A stretch of 64,000 nt of DNA from Sphingobacterium sp. R2 (lineage in GTDB: Bacteria; Bacteroidota; Bacteroidia; Sphingobacteriales; Sphingobacteriaceae). The stretch lies in contig NZ_CP142884.1 of assembly GCF_040760075.1 (NCBI RefSeq), forward strand, positions 4,836,001 through 4,900,000. Reading direction: 5' to 3'. Below, piece after piece: positions 8,506 to 18,176 of this stretch. The translations under genes were made by a program, and so were the position numbers. A model generated the notes under the pieces. It saw only the letters and a list, made by a program, of their open reading frames with translations. It was not told the origin of the DNA and did no database searches. Every line of letters begins with the position of its first letter. Within the stretch, counting starts at the first letter, position 1.

Positions 8506-10209
8506 TTACCAACCTTTAATTTGAGTCAAAGCGCTGTTCAGCTGCACTTCATTTTCAGGTATGGGCAGATAATATAATTTTGTACTGAAACTTCTTTCGG
8601 TTGCGTCTGCTGAGACAACTTCATACGTTAATCCTGTTGCGTTCGGACTGATCTTATGCCCTGTAAACTTCACATTATCCAACAGGAGGTGAGCTTTTCT
8701 CCAACGGCGCAAATCCCAGAAACGATGTCCCTCAAAAGCCAGTTCAACTTTGCGCTCGTGCTCCACTGCAGCCATTGCCTGATTATTGTTGGCAAGACTA
8801 AGGGCATTAAGTCCACGCTTCTGGCGAAGCTGATTGATGTAGGTAGTTGCAGTCGCAAAATCGCCCAATTGCGCTTTCGCTTCCGCCATAATCAACAAGA
8901 CCTCTGCATAGCGCATTTCGATCCAGCTTTGTGTACTCTTATTTTGAACGAATGTGGTATTTGTAGGATCAAGCATTTTGCGTACATAGTATCCCGTAAC
9001 GGTACGTTTGGGGTCGCCACTCGCGCCAAATGTTGTAAATCCTTCTATCGCATCGGTCGTCGACGTATTCAGTGTTCTTCCTTTCCAGGTTGCACCATTG
9101 TACAAGATCGTCGCATAGAAACGAGGTTCACGATTTGTATAGGGAGCCACTGCCTGCGCAGCATTCTGCCAGGAGAATTTGGATCCGTCAGCCATTTCAA
9201 ATTCATTGACCAATTCAGCCGTTGGCACACCATAAACCAATGTATTACCCGGAGCATCTCGAGGTGGGGCATAGCCCAGGTCGTATTGATGCGTGACATC
9301 AGGTGCTGCAAAATCTATTCGAAAGATTGCTTCCTTTGTATTTTTATTGGTAAAAATGCTTGCAAAATTATCGTCCAAGGCATAGAGTCCCCCATTAGCC
9401 ATATCGATGACTTTTTGCGCTGCATCGGCTGATTTTTTAAAATACTCCGCGCTCCTCGCCTGTGAAATGCCCGTCAAAGGATCCTGATTGAACTGCTTGA
9501 GATCATATTTAGCAATAGAGCCTGCATACAGTCCTACACGTGCCATCAAGGTATAGGCCGCGCCCTGGGTAGCCCGGCCAGCAAGATTGTTGAGCGGAAG
9601 ATGATCCACCGCATATTGGAGATCCTCCAGGATAAAATCATAAACGGCTTCCTCACTCGAGCGTTCGTGATCTTTTTCAGTATACTGATCCATACTCTTG
9701 AATAGAATCACGCTTCCATGGATCTTTACCAGCCAGAAATAAGCATATGCTCTCACGAACCTGCCCTCAGCCTCATAAACCTGTTTTTGAGCATCGGAAA
9801 GGCTGGACTTGGTGTTAATCCCATTGATCATTTCATTGATACGACGGATACGTTCATATCCGCTCGCCCAATAATTCAGGCCCACACTTGCGGAAGAAAA
9901 CTGGTTTGAGTTGGATACAAGAATATTGACGGTACCATTCCCAGCCGTATTTGAGGTAAATTTCATTCCATCGGCTAAAGCATCCATTGCATTGTCATAG
10001 CCTAAATTGGGAAATTGACCAAACTGGAATTTTTTAAATTCAGCATAGATACCCGACACATATAGTTCGGCCGAATTGGGGTCAGCCCATACTTTCTCTT
10101 CTGCGATCCGGTCCTGTGGAATTAGATCGACAGAACAACCTTGCAACGCCATAAACAACAGGCCTAAAAATGAAAGCTGCCGACAGCTGGTATATAGAGT
10201 TGTTTTCAT
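8506..10209 (-). CDS. SusD/RagB-family glycan-binding lipoprotein (PUL A)
   Basis: A 567-residue lipoprotein with Cys25 in LQGC. The SusD N-terminal pattern is clear: DRIAEEKVWADPNSAELYVSG, then the TPR-like helical repeats (YEAEGRFVRAYAYFWLVKI). The RagB C-terminal domain includes WIEMRYAEVLLIMAEAKAQL and the HERKVELAFEGHRFWDLRRW motif typical of the family. It caps the SusC barrel and hands over oligosaccharide at the cell surface. It lies 23 bp after SusC. Ligand specificity cannot be read from the sequence. Confidence 0.95.
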   Translation of the reverse strand: MKTTLYTSCRQLSFLGLLFMALQGCSVDLIPQDRIAEEKVWADPNSAELYVSGIYAEFKKFQFGQFPNLGYDNAMDALADGMKFTSNTAGNGTVNILVSNSNQFSSASVGLNYWASGYERIRRINEMINGINTKSSLSDAQKQVYEAEGRFVRAYAYFWLVKIHGSVILFKSMDQYTEKDHERSSEEAVYDFILEDLQYAVDHLPLNNLAGRATQGAAYTLMARVGLYAGSIAKYDLKQFNQDPLTGISQARSAEYFKKSADAAQKVIDMANGGLYALDDNFASIFTNKNTKEAIFRIDFAAPDVTHQYDLGYAPPRDAPGNTLVYGVPTAELVNEFEMADGSKFSWQNAAQAVAPYTNREPRFYATILYNGATWKGRTLNTSTTDAIEGFTTFGASGDPKRTVTGYYVRKMLDPTNTTFVQNKSTQSWIEMRYAEVLLIMAEAKAQLGDFATATTYINQLRQKRGLNALSLANNNQAMAAVEHERKVELAFEGHRFWDLRRWRKAHLLLDNVKFTGHKISPNATGLTYEVVSADATERSFSTKLYYLPIPENEVQLNSALTQIKGW

Positions 10210-10232
10210 CTGTAATAATAATTTTTAGGAGA

Positions 10233-13200
10233 TTAAAAAGTAACGCTTAAACCAAATTCAAAAATCCGTTGCTGCGGATAAAATCCATTATTGACATTTG
10301 GCATTTCGGGATCGAGGTATTTCAAGTAATCCCATGTGAAAAGGTTTGAGCCCGAAGCAAACACGCGTACATATTCAATCTTCGCTGCATTCAGCAATCC
10401 TTTCGGGAAAGTGTAGCCCAACTGCACGGATTTAAGCCGCAGATAATCTCCTTTTCTGATCCATCCTGAATTGGCATTTGCATTGTTCGTCGACATACCT
10501 GTTGCTTTATAGGCACTCATACGTGGAAATTCGCCATTCGGATTGTCTTCGCGCCATGAGTTTTCAACCAAGAAATAAGGGGAGTTTCCATAATTATAAA
10601 AAGGTCGCGTAAAAGGTGTATTATCCTCTACCCCTGAAGTTCCTGACGATCCTTCGTAAGCTCCTGCTAGGGTAACATCAACACGTGCAGCACCTTGCAA
10701 CAATGCTGAAAAGTCGAAGCCTTTATAAGCCATATCGAAATTCAAACCGAATGTTAATTCAGGTACATTGGAGCGTCCGATATAGGTCATATCATCTGTT
10801 CGGGTAATCCGGCCGTCGCCATTCAAATCTTTAAATTTGAAAAAACCGGGCGCCATAAATCCCGAACTTGGTGAAGGTGTATTGCGTGCTTCCTCCCAGG
10901 TCTGTACCATCCCCTCTTTGACAAATCCAATTTTTGTTCCGATAGGTTTGCCAATGAGACTCTGCCAAGAAGGGATACCGTTCGCTTCATCCAGTTTCAG
11001 ATACCTGTTTTTCGCCCAGTTAATATTGCCGGTTACGCCCAGTTTGAATTCACCAAAACGGTCGTTATAACGCAATTGAGCATCAAAACCGCGATTATCA
11101 ACTTCGCCGATATTGGCCAAACTCGGAAAATAACCACCCATCGACGCTGGATAAAGGTTTCCTACCTGTCCCAGAATACCGGAAGTATAACGGTAGAACC
11201 ATTCGAAATCAAAACCAAATTTTCCATTTAAAAACCGTGATTCAAATCCAACATTGGATGTGGTGGATTCTTCCCATTTCAATAGTGGGTTTTGAGGTGC
11301 ATTGGTATATAAGGCTTTGACCGGTTTGCCGTCTATGACAATGACTGGTGTTGTATTTTGCGAAAGGGTATTAATGTAAGGGAAACTACCCACTTGTGCA
11401 CGATCGTTGCCCGTACGCCCAATAGACCCTTTTACTTTAAGGAAATCTGCAAAAGGGACAGCTTCCTTAAAGAAGGACTCATTTGAGACAACCCAGCCCA
11501 ATCCAATGGCCGGAAAAGATTTCCAGCGGTTTTCCTTGGCAAAGTTAGCGGAGGCGTCCCAACGCGACACCAACTCCACCAAATAACGATCGCGGAAAGC
11601 ATAATTCAGCCGTGTCACAAATCCCGCCCGTGCAGATTCTGCATCACTGGAACCTGTAGACTTGATAATGTCTTCCTGGGAAGCCGAACCATAGTTTATT
11701 TCCTGAATAATACTGATTGGAAAATTACTTGCGCCGGCACCAAATTGATTACCATGAGTTTTTGCATATTCATATAAACCTAATACACCGATGCTATGAT
11801 CACCAAAAGTGCGGTTGTAATTTAAACTGGCCTGCCAGGTGCTGCGATAGCTTGCAGCAAAGCTCTGACGAAGAGAAGTCTTCGTGATTCCAGGCAAAGT
11901 GGTCATGGCCACAAAGTCGCCTGCAACCTGGTCCCGCTGTCTTCCCATCGTCGGATACGGTGTCAGCCAAGATTTGGATTCATCCGAATTATAGTCGTAT
12001 GCGCCCTGAACTTTTGCCAGCAAACCTTTTACTCCCGGAACTTTAAAATCAATGTTTGCTGTTCCCTGAAAGATATTGCTTTTGAGCTTCTGGTATCCTG
12101 AATTTGCAACCGAAGCAATTGGGTTGACCCATCCTGCTCCGGCCTGATATGCTACCGGGAGTCCATTTGGGGCATACATAGGCAAATTTGGCAGCATCCG
12201 AACAGCTTGGTAAAATGGATTCATATAGGCCGAGTTATCGGGTGAAATACCGGGTAAATTGGTATTTTGATTACGCAAACCAATGTTCAAACCAACCGTC
12301 AGGTATTCATTAAGTTCACTTTTAAGGTTTGTACGGATATTGTAGCGTTTAAAATTGGTATTGTCGATCACCCCGTCCTGGTTCATGTGGCTGACCGAAG
12401 CAAAATACTGCGTTTTGCTCGCTCCACCAGAAATTGTAGCAGCATGATGTTGCGAATAGCTATTATTATCTGCCAATAGGCCAATCCAGTCTGTATTCCC
12501 AAATAACGGATTGGTATTAGTTCCATTTGCCACAGCATCGATGAGTTCCTGCGTGTAGATGTAAGGTGATTCAGTTTGCTTCGTATTGCGGAGAAAATCA
12601 TTGTCCAGTTCTGTTCCTTTATTATACCAGTTCATATAATCCGGTCCATTGAGGAATTTTGGAAAGCGGGTATTTTGGCCAATGCTGTATCCAAAGTCAT
12701 AGGTTACTTTGGTCTGTTCCTTTCGCCCATTTTTTGTTTTAACCAATATAATACCATTGGCGGCCTGTACACCATAAGCGGCCGTGGAAACTGCATCCTT
12801 TAAAAAGGAAATCGTTTCTATCTCACTTGGGTCCAGATAAGCCAAGGTAGAAAGCGGTCTTTCGATATCATCGACAATCACCAAAGGACTTCGATTACCG
12901 CCGTAAGTTCCAACTCCGCGCAGATACAAGGTCGCATTATCTGCCCCCGGGCGTCCTGATTGTTGTAATGCTGTCAATCCGGGAACACGTCCGACAAGTG
13001 CATTGGTCAAATTCATCGACGGGGCTTTCTTGAGCTGATCACCTCCGATCTGTACGACAGAACCAACAACGTTGTTCTTCTTTTGCGTACCATAAGCCAC
13101 AACAACGACCTCGTCAATCTGACGTTCATCGGACTGCAAAACAAAACTTTGTGTACCGGCAACTGTGATCTTCCGCGACTGCGACAAATAGCCGATATAA

Positions 13201-13442
13201 CTAACCTGAAGTTCAGCCGGAAGTTGGTCTACCTGCACGGTAAAACTCCCTTTTTGATCTGTACGTGTTGTTACAGAAGTGCCCACTACTTTAACCGTCG
13301 CCCCAGAAATAGGCTGTTCATCGCGATTTCGTATGGTACCATTTACAATGGATTGAGCAAAGCTTATTGCGGATTGCATAAAAACAATAAGTAATCCCAA
13401 TGCCTTAAAAAGATACCTGCGTTTTACATGTGTTGGTTTCAT
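10233..13442 (-). CDS. SusC/RagA TonB-linked outer-membrane importer (PUL A)
   Basis: A 1069-residue protein with a signal peptide ending AISFAQ (about residue 30), then a CarboxypepD_reg-like domain (about 33-105). The SusC signature DEVVVVAYGTQKK lies at 110-122. The plug contains ITLYLRGVGTYGG-like and FLKDAVSTAAYGVQAANG motifs, and a long barrel ends FEFGLSVTF. It imports an oligosaccharide through TonB energy, with SusD as the lid. First gene of PUL A; transcription starts in the region shared with the divergent ROK gene. No glycoside hydrolase follows in this operon, which is unusual. Confidence 0.95.
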   Translation of the reverse strand: MKPTHVKRRYLFKALGLLIVFMQSAISFAQSIVNGTIRNRDEQPISGATVKVVGTSVTTRTDQKGSFTVQVDQLPAELQVSYIGYLSQSRKITVAGTQSFVLQSDERQIDEVVVVAYGTQKKNNVVGSVVQIGGDQLKKAPSMNLTNALVGRVPGLTALQQSGRPGADNATLYLRGVGTYGGNRSPLVIVDDIERPLSTLAYLDPSEIETISFLKDAVSTAAYGVQAANGIILVKTKNGRKEQTKVTYDFGYSIGQNTRFPKFLNGPDYMNWYNKGTELDNDFLRNTKQTESPYIYTQELIDAVANGTNTNPLFGNTDWIGLLADNNSYSQHHAATISGGASKTQYFASVSHMNQDGVIDNTNFKRYNIRTNLKSELNEYLTVGLNIGLRNQNTNLPGISPDNSAYMNPFYQAVRMLPNLPMYAPNGLPVAYQAGAGWVNPIASVANSGYQKLKSNIFQGTANIDFKVPGVKGLLAKVQGAYDYNSDESKSWLTPYPTMGRQRDQVAGDFVAMTTLPGITKTSLRQSFAASYRSTWQASLNYNRTFGDHSIGVLGLYEYAKTHGNQFGAGASNFPISIIQEINYGSASQEDIIKSTGSSDAESARAGFVTRLNYAFRDRYLVELVSRWDASANFAKENRWKSFPAIGLGWVVSNESFFKEAVPFADFLKVKGSIGRTGNDRAQVGSFPYINTLSQNTTPVIVIDGKPVKALYTNAPQNPLLKWEESTTSNVGFESRFLNGKFGFDFEWFYRYTSGILGQVGNLYPASMGGYFPSLANIGEVDNRGFDAQLRYNDRFGEFKLGVTGNINWAKNRYLKLDEANGIPSWQSLIGKPIGTKIGFVKEGMVQTWEEARNTPSPSSGFMAPGFFKFKDLNGDGRITRTDDMTYIGRSNVPELTFGLNFDMAYKGFDFSALLQGAARVDVTLAGAYEGSSGTSGVEDNTPFTRPFYNYGNSPYFLVENSWREDNPNGEFPRMSAYKATGMSTNNANANSGWIRKGDYLRLKSVQLGYTFPKGLLNAAKIEYVRVFASGSNLFTWDYLKYLDPEMPNVNNGFYPQQRIFEFGLSVTF

Positions 13443-13755
13443 AATTTAGGAATGAAAAAATAGTGTTATGTTAAAAAATAGTATTTATGGTCACTCGGTT
13501 ACCTAAACCATGATCAGACGTTTTTCTTTGGATAAAACACACAACGTTCTGACACGGGGCAAGGCAACATATTTTGGTTTACAATAATTAGGTATATTAT
13601 TTATACAACGCTAAATAAGAAATAAAATTTTAAATATTCAAATTATTTCTAATTTTTTTTATTAATTAGAGGCTAATAAAGAAGAAAAAACACAAACTTA
13701 ATTTAACGTGATGATATATTTACTATATTTACCCAGAAGTTAACGTAACACAGTT
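13443..13755. promoter_or_regulatory. Divergent regulatory region between PUL A SusC and ROK regulator
   Basis: A 313-bp AT-rich region. On the minus strand TAAGTTTG (13693-13700) fits the Bacteroidota -7 box TAnnTTTG and could drive SusC with a leader of about 250 nt. The heptamer TTAACGT occurs twice (13703-13709 and 13740-13746), flanking a weak plus-strand -7-like TATATTTA just before the ROK start. An imperfect inverted repeat, TCAGACGTT (13514-13522) and AACGTTCTGA (13543-13552), lies in the SusC leader. All are candidates only. Confidence 0.4.
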
Positions 13756-14985
13756 ATGAGTATAAAATTCTTGAGTGACTTACATGATGCAAGCTATAGC
13801 GGTGTAGCCTATAAAAATATTTTGCTTAAAAAGGAGATTTTGACCTTTTTTGCGACTAAGGGGCCTTCAACTATTCCTGAATTGAGCAAGGAATTTAACA
13901 TCAGTATTCCAAAAATTAATGAATCTATTAATGAACTTATAGAAGATGCGCTGGTCCAGGATAATGGAAAGTCGACTTCGGGAATTGGTAGGAAACCAAA
14001 TTCTTACGGCTTACTTGCAAATGCAGCTTTTTTTGTTGGCGTTCAGGTAAGCCATGATCATCTTAGTATCGTGGTAATGGATATGAAGAAAGACATTATT
14101 GCCACACAAGAGGAAATTTCCCATCGTTTGGAAAATAATCAGGAATCACTTCAAAATATTTGTCGAGAGATCAACCAGTTTATTGCCACACATCATATTC
14201 AAAAAGATAAAATATTGGGTGTCGGCATCAACTTATCTGGTCGCATTAACTACCGAACAGGTTATTCCTACAGTTATTTTAATTTTTATGAAGATCCCCT
14301 ATCGAAATATTTTGAGCAGGAGCTGCAATTGCGCACCTATCTTGAAAACGACAGCAAGGCGCTTGCGTATGGCGAGTTTTCGAGTGGAATTTTAAAGGAC
14401 GAGAAAGATGCACTCTTTGTCAATGTAGACAACGGTATCGGATTGGGTATTTTAATCAACGGAAAGATCTATTATGGGAAATCGGGTTTCTCGGGTGAAT
14501 TTGGACATATTCCCATTTTTGACAACGATATCATCTGTCGCTGCGGAAAAAAGGGTTGCCTCGAAACGGAAGCATCTGGTTTTGCACTTAGAAACCGTGT
14601 AATAGCAGCACTGCAAAATGGCGCAACGAGCATCCTAACAAAAAAATTCAATGATCTGGAAGATATCCGGCTCAGCGATATTATCGCTGCTGCAAAAAAA
14701 GATGACAATCTCGCTATTGAGTTGATCAATGAACTTGGGGAAAAATTAGGTCGTGGACTTGCTACATTGATCAATATTTTCAATCCAGAAATCATCATCG
14801 TAGGTGGTATTTTAGCCAAGAGTGAGGAATACCTGATGTTACCGCTGAAAAATGCAGTCAATAAGTTTTCATTATCCATTGTCAACAAGGACACCAAACT
14901 TGCTTATTCAAATAATGGGGAAAAACTTGCGGCCTTTGGAGCTTGCCTTCTCATTCGGGACCGTCTGCTTTCTATTATCGATTAA
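13756..14985 (+). CDS. ROK-family transcriptional regulator (NagC/XylR type)
   Basis: A 409-residue protein. The N-terminal winged helix-turn-helix spans about residues 24-75 (STIPELSKEFNISIPKINES). A ROK sugar-kinase-like domain follows, with GVGINLSGRI, ENDSKALAYGE and NVDNGIGLGI. The ROK zinc site is complete: His251 in GEFGHIP and Cys261, Cys263 and Cys268 in CRCGKKGCLE. ROK regulators with an HTH usually repress sugar or amino-sugar operons and are released by a sugar or sugar phosphate. It diverges from SusC and faces the CstA-epimerase operon, so it probably controls PUL A, the operon at 15023-25142, or both. The effector is likely an amino sugar, given the epimerase. Confidence 0.9.
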   Translation: MSIKFLSDLHDASYSGVAYKNILLKKEILTFFATKGPSTIPELSKEFNISIPKINESINELIEDALVQDNGKSTSGIGRKPNSYGLLANAAFFVGVQVSHDHLSIVVMDMKKDIIATQEEISHRLENNQESLQNICREINQFIATHHIQKDKILGVGINLSGRINYRTGYSYSYFNFYEDPLSKYFEQELQLRTYLENDSKALAYGEFSSGILKDEKDALFVNVDNGIGLGILINGKIYYGKSGFSGEFGHIPIFDNDIICRCGKKGCLETEASGFALRNRVIAALQNGATSILTKKFNDLEDIRLSDIIAAAKKDDNLAIELINELGEKLGRGLATLINIFNPEIIIVGGILAKSEEYLMLPLKNAVNKFSLSIVNKDTKLAYSNNGEKLAAFGACLLIRDRLLSIID

Positions 14986-14993
14986 GACATAAG

Positions 14994-15018
14994 GCGTGGA
15001 TTTCACTGAAATCCACGC
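14994..15018. terminator. Hairpin between convergent ROK and CstA genes
   Basis: GCGTGGATTTCA (14994-15005) and TGAAATCCACGC (15007-15018) form a perfect 12-bp inverted repeat centred between the two converging genes. Neither strand has a long T run, so it is a weak terminator or a 3'-end-protecting hairpin. Confidence 0.55.
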
Positions 15019-15022
15019 TACT

Positions 15023-16864
15023 TTATCTTTCTACAATCTCCTTCACAACCTCTCCATATTGATCTTTCACCTGCTCTTTCCTTTGTGCAAGGTATATCCA
15101 CTTCTTAAACGTTCCGATAAATACAATCGCCATCAATGACATCGCTGCTACGGCCAAACCCGCCAGTAGGTACTGTCCTTTAGGCACATATCCTTGTACC
15201 ACCTGAAGATAGCCGGCCCAAAATGTAATCACGGCCATAAAGACACCGGGAACGGCTGCAAACAAGACATATTTTCGTCTATTCATCCGGATGAGCATCG
15301 TTGTACATACAATCAGACCACAGGCTGCCAAGAGCTGATTGCTAATACCAAATAATGGCCAAATGCTACTTACGTTACCGGTATAAACCAAATATCCCCA
15401 GGAAAACGTAAACAGGGCACTGCAAATCCATACACCTGGTTTCCAGTTTTTATCGCTAAATTTAGGAAAAACAGTTCCAAGCATTTCCTGTAGAAAAAAA
15501 CGTCCCACCCTGGTACCTGCATCAATCGCCGTAAGAATAAAAACAGCTTCAAACATGATAGCGAAATTATACCAATAGGCCATTATATCGTTCATAAAAG
15601 GAACCTTATCGAAGATATGAGCCATCCCTACAGCCAACGACACTGCCCCGCCCGTCCTACCGTGCAGATCTACACCTATTCTGTCTATAAAATGTGGTAA
15701 ATCCACAGCTGAAAGATGGGGGTGCTGCGCTAGAAACTGTGCATAATCGGCTACCGGCGTATTGATTGCAAAATAATCACCAGGCATCAACGTACAAGCT
15801 GCAATCAAGGCCATCAAGGCAACAAAGCCCTCAACAAGCATGGCGCCATACCCCACAAACAAGATCTCACGTTCATTACCGATCATTTTGGGCGTCGTCC
15901 CGGTTGCGATAATAGCGTGGAACCCTGATATGGCTCCACAGGCAATCACAATAAAGATAAAGGGCAAGACAGGTCCTGAAATTACAGGTCCGCCACCATG
16001 GATAAATGAGGTCAAAGCGGGCATCTGAATTGTTGGTGCAACAAAAAATATTCCTACCGTCAGCATAATAATTGTACCTATTTTGAGATAGGTCGACAGG
16101 TAATCTCTCGGAACCAATAATAGCCAGATGGGCAATACTGAAGCGAAGAAACCATATACAGCAATACCGATAGAGATCGTTTTCACATCCCAGTTGAAAA
16201 GTGCGTGAAAAGTTGGAACCTGCATCAGGTGATGACCGGCTATAATACCTGCAATAAGCAAGATACCACCAATGATACTCGCCAAGGTCACCGAGCCCTC
16301 CCGATAGCGCATCATCAAGCCCATTAAAATAGCAATGGGCATTGTCAGTACAATCGTAAATAAAGACCATGGTGCCTCGTGCATTGCACTGATACAGGCC
16401 AGCGATAATCCGGCCAACGTTAGGATCAAAATAAAAAGTACGGCGATACCAGCAATAGTGCCAATAGGTTTACTGACCTCCTTGGAGGCAATGGTTGCCA
16501 AACTTTCGCCTTTATGTCGTACAGAAGCGAAAAGCACGACCATATCGTGCACACCGCCACCTAATACACAACCAATTAATATCCACAGAGCGCCCGGCAG
16601 ATAACCAAACTGTGCCGCGAGAACTGGACCAACTAGTGGTCCTGCCGCAGCTATCGCAGCGAAATGATGGCCAAACAACACTTTTTTATCGGTTTTCACA
16701 TAATCATGGCCATCAGCAAACTCCACCGCCGGTGTCTGGCGACTTCCATTCAACCTGAGCAGCTTATTTGCTAAAAACAAGCCATAAAAACGATACGCGA
16801 TCGCAAAGATCAATATCGCTGCGAAAACTAAGGTCAACGCATTTATTCCATTGAGAGCATCCAT
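15023..16864 (-). CDS. cstA: CstA-type carbon starvation transporter
   Basis: A 613-residue polytopic membrane protein with many transmembrane helices throughout. CstA hallmarks include GHHFAAIAAAGPLVGPVLAA, VGCVLGGGVHD-like, PFIFIVIACGAISGFHA and the C-terminal DAGTRVGRFFLQEMLG and PLFGISNQLLAA. CstA proteins import peptides or pyruvate during carbon limitation. It is the last gene of the minus-strand operon, 10 bp after the epimerase gene. Its presence at the end of a sugar operon suggests uptake or recovery of a small acid or peptide linked to the same nutrient; that link is inference. Confidence 0.92.
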   Translation of the reverse strand: MDALNGINALTLVFAAILIFAIAYRFYGLFLANKLLRLNGSRQTPAVEFADGHDYVKTDKKVLFGHHFAAIAAAGPLVGPVLAAQFGYLPGALWILIGCVLGGGVHDMVVLFASVRHKGESLATIASKEVSKPIGTIAGIAVLFILILTLAGLSLACISAMHEAPWSLFTIVLTMPIAILMGLMMRYREGSVTLASIIGGILLIAGIIAGHHLMQVPTFHALFNWDVKTISIGIAVYGFFASVLPIWLLLVPRDYLSTYLKIGTIIMLTVGIFFVAPTIQMPALTSFIHGGGPVISGPVLPFIFIVIACGAISGFHAIIATGTTPKMIGNEREILFVGYGAMLVEGFVALMALIAACTLMPGDYFAINTPVADYAQFLAQHPHLSAVDLPHFIDRIGVDLHGRTGGAVSLAVGMAHIFDKVPFMNDIMAYWYNFAIMFEAVFILTAIDAGTRVGRFFLQEMLGTVFPKFSDKNWKPGVWICSALFTFSWGYLVYTGNVSSIWPLFGISNQLLAACGLIVCTTMLIRMNRRKYVLFAAVPGVFMAVITFWAGYLQVVQGYVPKGQYLLAGLAVAAMSLMAIVFIGTFKKWIYLAQRKEQVKDQYGEVVKEIVER

Positions 16865-16874
16865 ACCAGTTAAG

Positions 16875-18071
16875 TTACACGATTATTTTTGCTTTTTCAA
16901 ACACCTCATATACCTTCCATAAGGCACGAGGTACATGAAAGCATCCCTTCCATTTTCCGCCTTTGAGATCGAGCAATACCTCACCTCTTCGATTGAGGTA
17001 GCCAAACCATTCGCCATGTTCGGGGTCCCTAAAATGCGTCCAGGTATATTCATGAACCCGTTCGAACCAACGTTTAGCCTCTTCATTTCCCGTTAGTACC
17101 CAAGCTTTCGCCATACATACCAGTGTTTCACAGTGCACCCACCATAACTTCTGGTCCCATTCCAACTGCTGGGTCGGTTTACCCTGCGCATCCATAAAGT
17201 AGAATATACCTCCATATTTCTCATCCCATCCATGCTCCAACATACGAAGACCAATACGCATGGCTTTTTCAATCAACGCTGGTCGCTGCAATCTTTCTCC
17301 CAGATCCATCATAAACCACATGGCCTCTATCGCATGTCCCGGATTGAGCAATCTTCCTTCAAAACTATCCAGCAATGAACCATTGGGACTTACATTTTCA
17401 AAGACAAGCCCCTGCTCCTCTTTATAAAATACATGCATTACCTCCACCACGATATCCTCAATCAATTCCTGCACCAGGTTAGGTTCCAATAAATGCTCCA
17501 GTTCGATGGAGAGATTGCTCAAGATCATAGGCAAAGCAAAGTTCTTTGATGGACGTGTCCCTGGAACAGCCTTATCGTATATGCCCTTGGTATGTGTTCG
17601 ACGTTTCAATATATTATGAAAGGTGTCTTGCGCAATTTCCGCGTAACGCTGCTCCTGGGTTGCTGTATACAGGGCACCAAATCCCATTGCAGCAAAGCAA
17701 TCGGAAAAAATATTATAGGGCCGCACAAGTGCCTTCCCTTGTCGATCAAGCGAAAAATACCAGTTTCCCTCTTCGTCACGTCCATGTTTTTCCATAAAGC
17801 TGGCACCATGAACTGCAATATCCAACCAGGATGACCGTGTTTCAATTTTGTTGTAAATACTCGAAAAGAGCCAAACTTGCCGCCCCTGCAGCCACATAAA
17901 CTTATCCGTATCAAAAACTCCACCTCTTCTATCCAGACAGGTAAAATAGCCCCCATACTCCCTATCGAGCGAATGCTCCGTCCAGAAAGGAAGAATATGA
18001 TTAAATAATTCGTCTTTATAAATTGTACTATAATGATTCATGTATAAATGAATTTGCTCTTTAAAGGCCAT
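16875..18071 (-). CDS. N-acylglucosamine 2-epimerase (AGE/RnBP family)
   Basis: A 398-residue cytoplasmic (alpha/alpha)6-barrel enzyme. Family motifs: GGYFTCLDRRGGVFDTDKF, WLQGRQVWLFSS, NIFSDCFAAMGFGA, LLNPGHAIEAMWFMMDLGE, KLWWVHCETLVC and the C-terminal WKGCFHVPRALW. These are closer to true GlcNAc/ManNAc epimerases than to cellobiose epimerases, as far as I can judge by eye. It interconverts N-acetylglucosamine and N-acetylmannosamine. ATG 18071 is used as the start; ATG 18041 (MNHYSTIYK) is equally plausible. A hairpin at 18150-18170 lies in the 105-bp gap from the DUF4434 gene. This is the best single clue that the operon handles amino sugars. Confidence 0.9.
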   Translation of the reverse strand: MAFKEQIHLYMNHYSTIYKDELFNHILPFWTEHSLDREYGGYFTCLDRRGGVFDTDKFMWLQGRQVWLFSSIYNKIETRSSWLDIAVHGASFMEKHGRDEEGNWYFSLDRQGKALVRPYNIFSDCFAAMGFGALYTATQEQRYAEIAQDTFHNILKRRTHTKGIYDKAVPGTRPSKNFALPMILSNLSIELEHLLEPNLVQELIEDIVVEVMHVFYKEEQGLVFENVSPNGSLLDSFEGRLLNPGHAIEAMWFMMDLGERLQRPALIEKAMRIGLRMLEHGWDEKYGGIFYFMDAQGKPTQQLEWDQKLWWVHCETLVCMAKAWVLTGNEEAKRWFERVHEYTWTHFRDPEHGEWFGYLNRRGEVLLDLKGGKWKGCFHVPRALWKVYEVFEKAKIIV

Positions 18072-18149
18072 TTAAAATCTCTGGCCTACTCTTATCAATA
18101 ATGCTATTTCTTGTTCTCTGACTTCTTCGAGATTGCTTTTGTCGTCATT

Positions 18150-18170
18150 TCGCGTGCTGTAAACACGCGA
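18150..18170 (-). other. Intercistronic hairpin
   Basis: TCGCGTG (18150-18156) pairs with CACGCGA (18164-18170), 6 bases past the stop of the DUF4434 gene. There is no T tract, so an RNA-processing or stability element inside the operon is more likely than a terminator. Confidence 0.5.
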
Positions 18171-18176
18171 TCCCTA

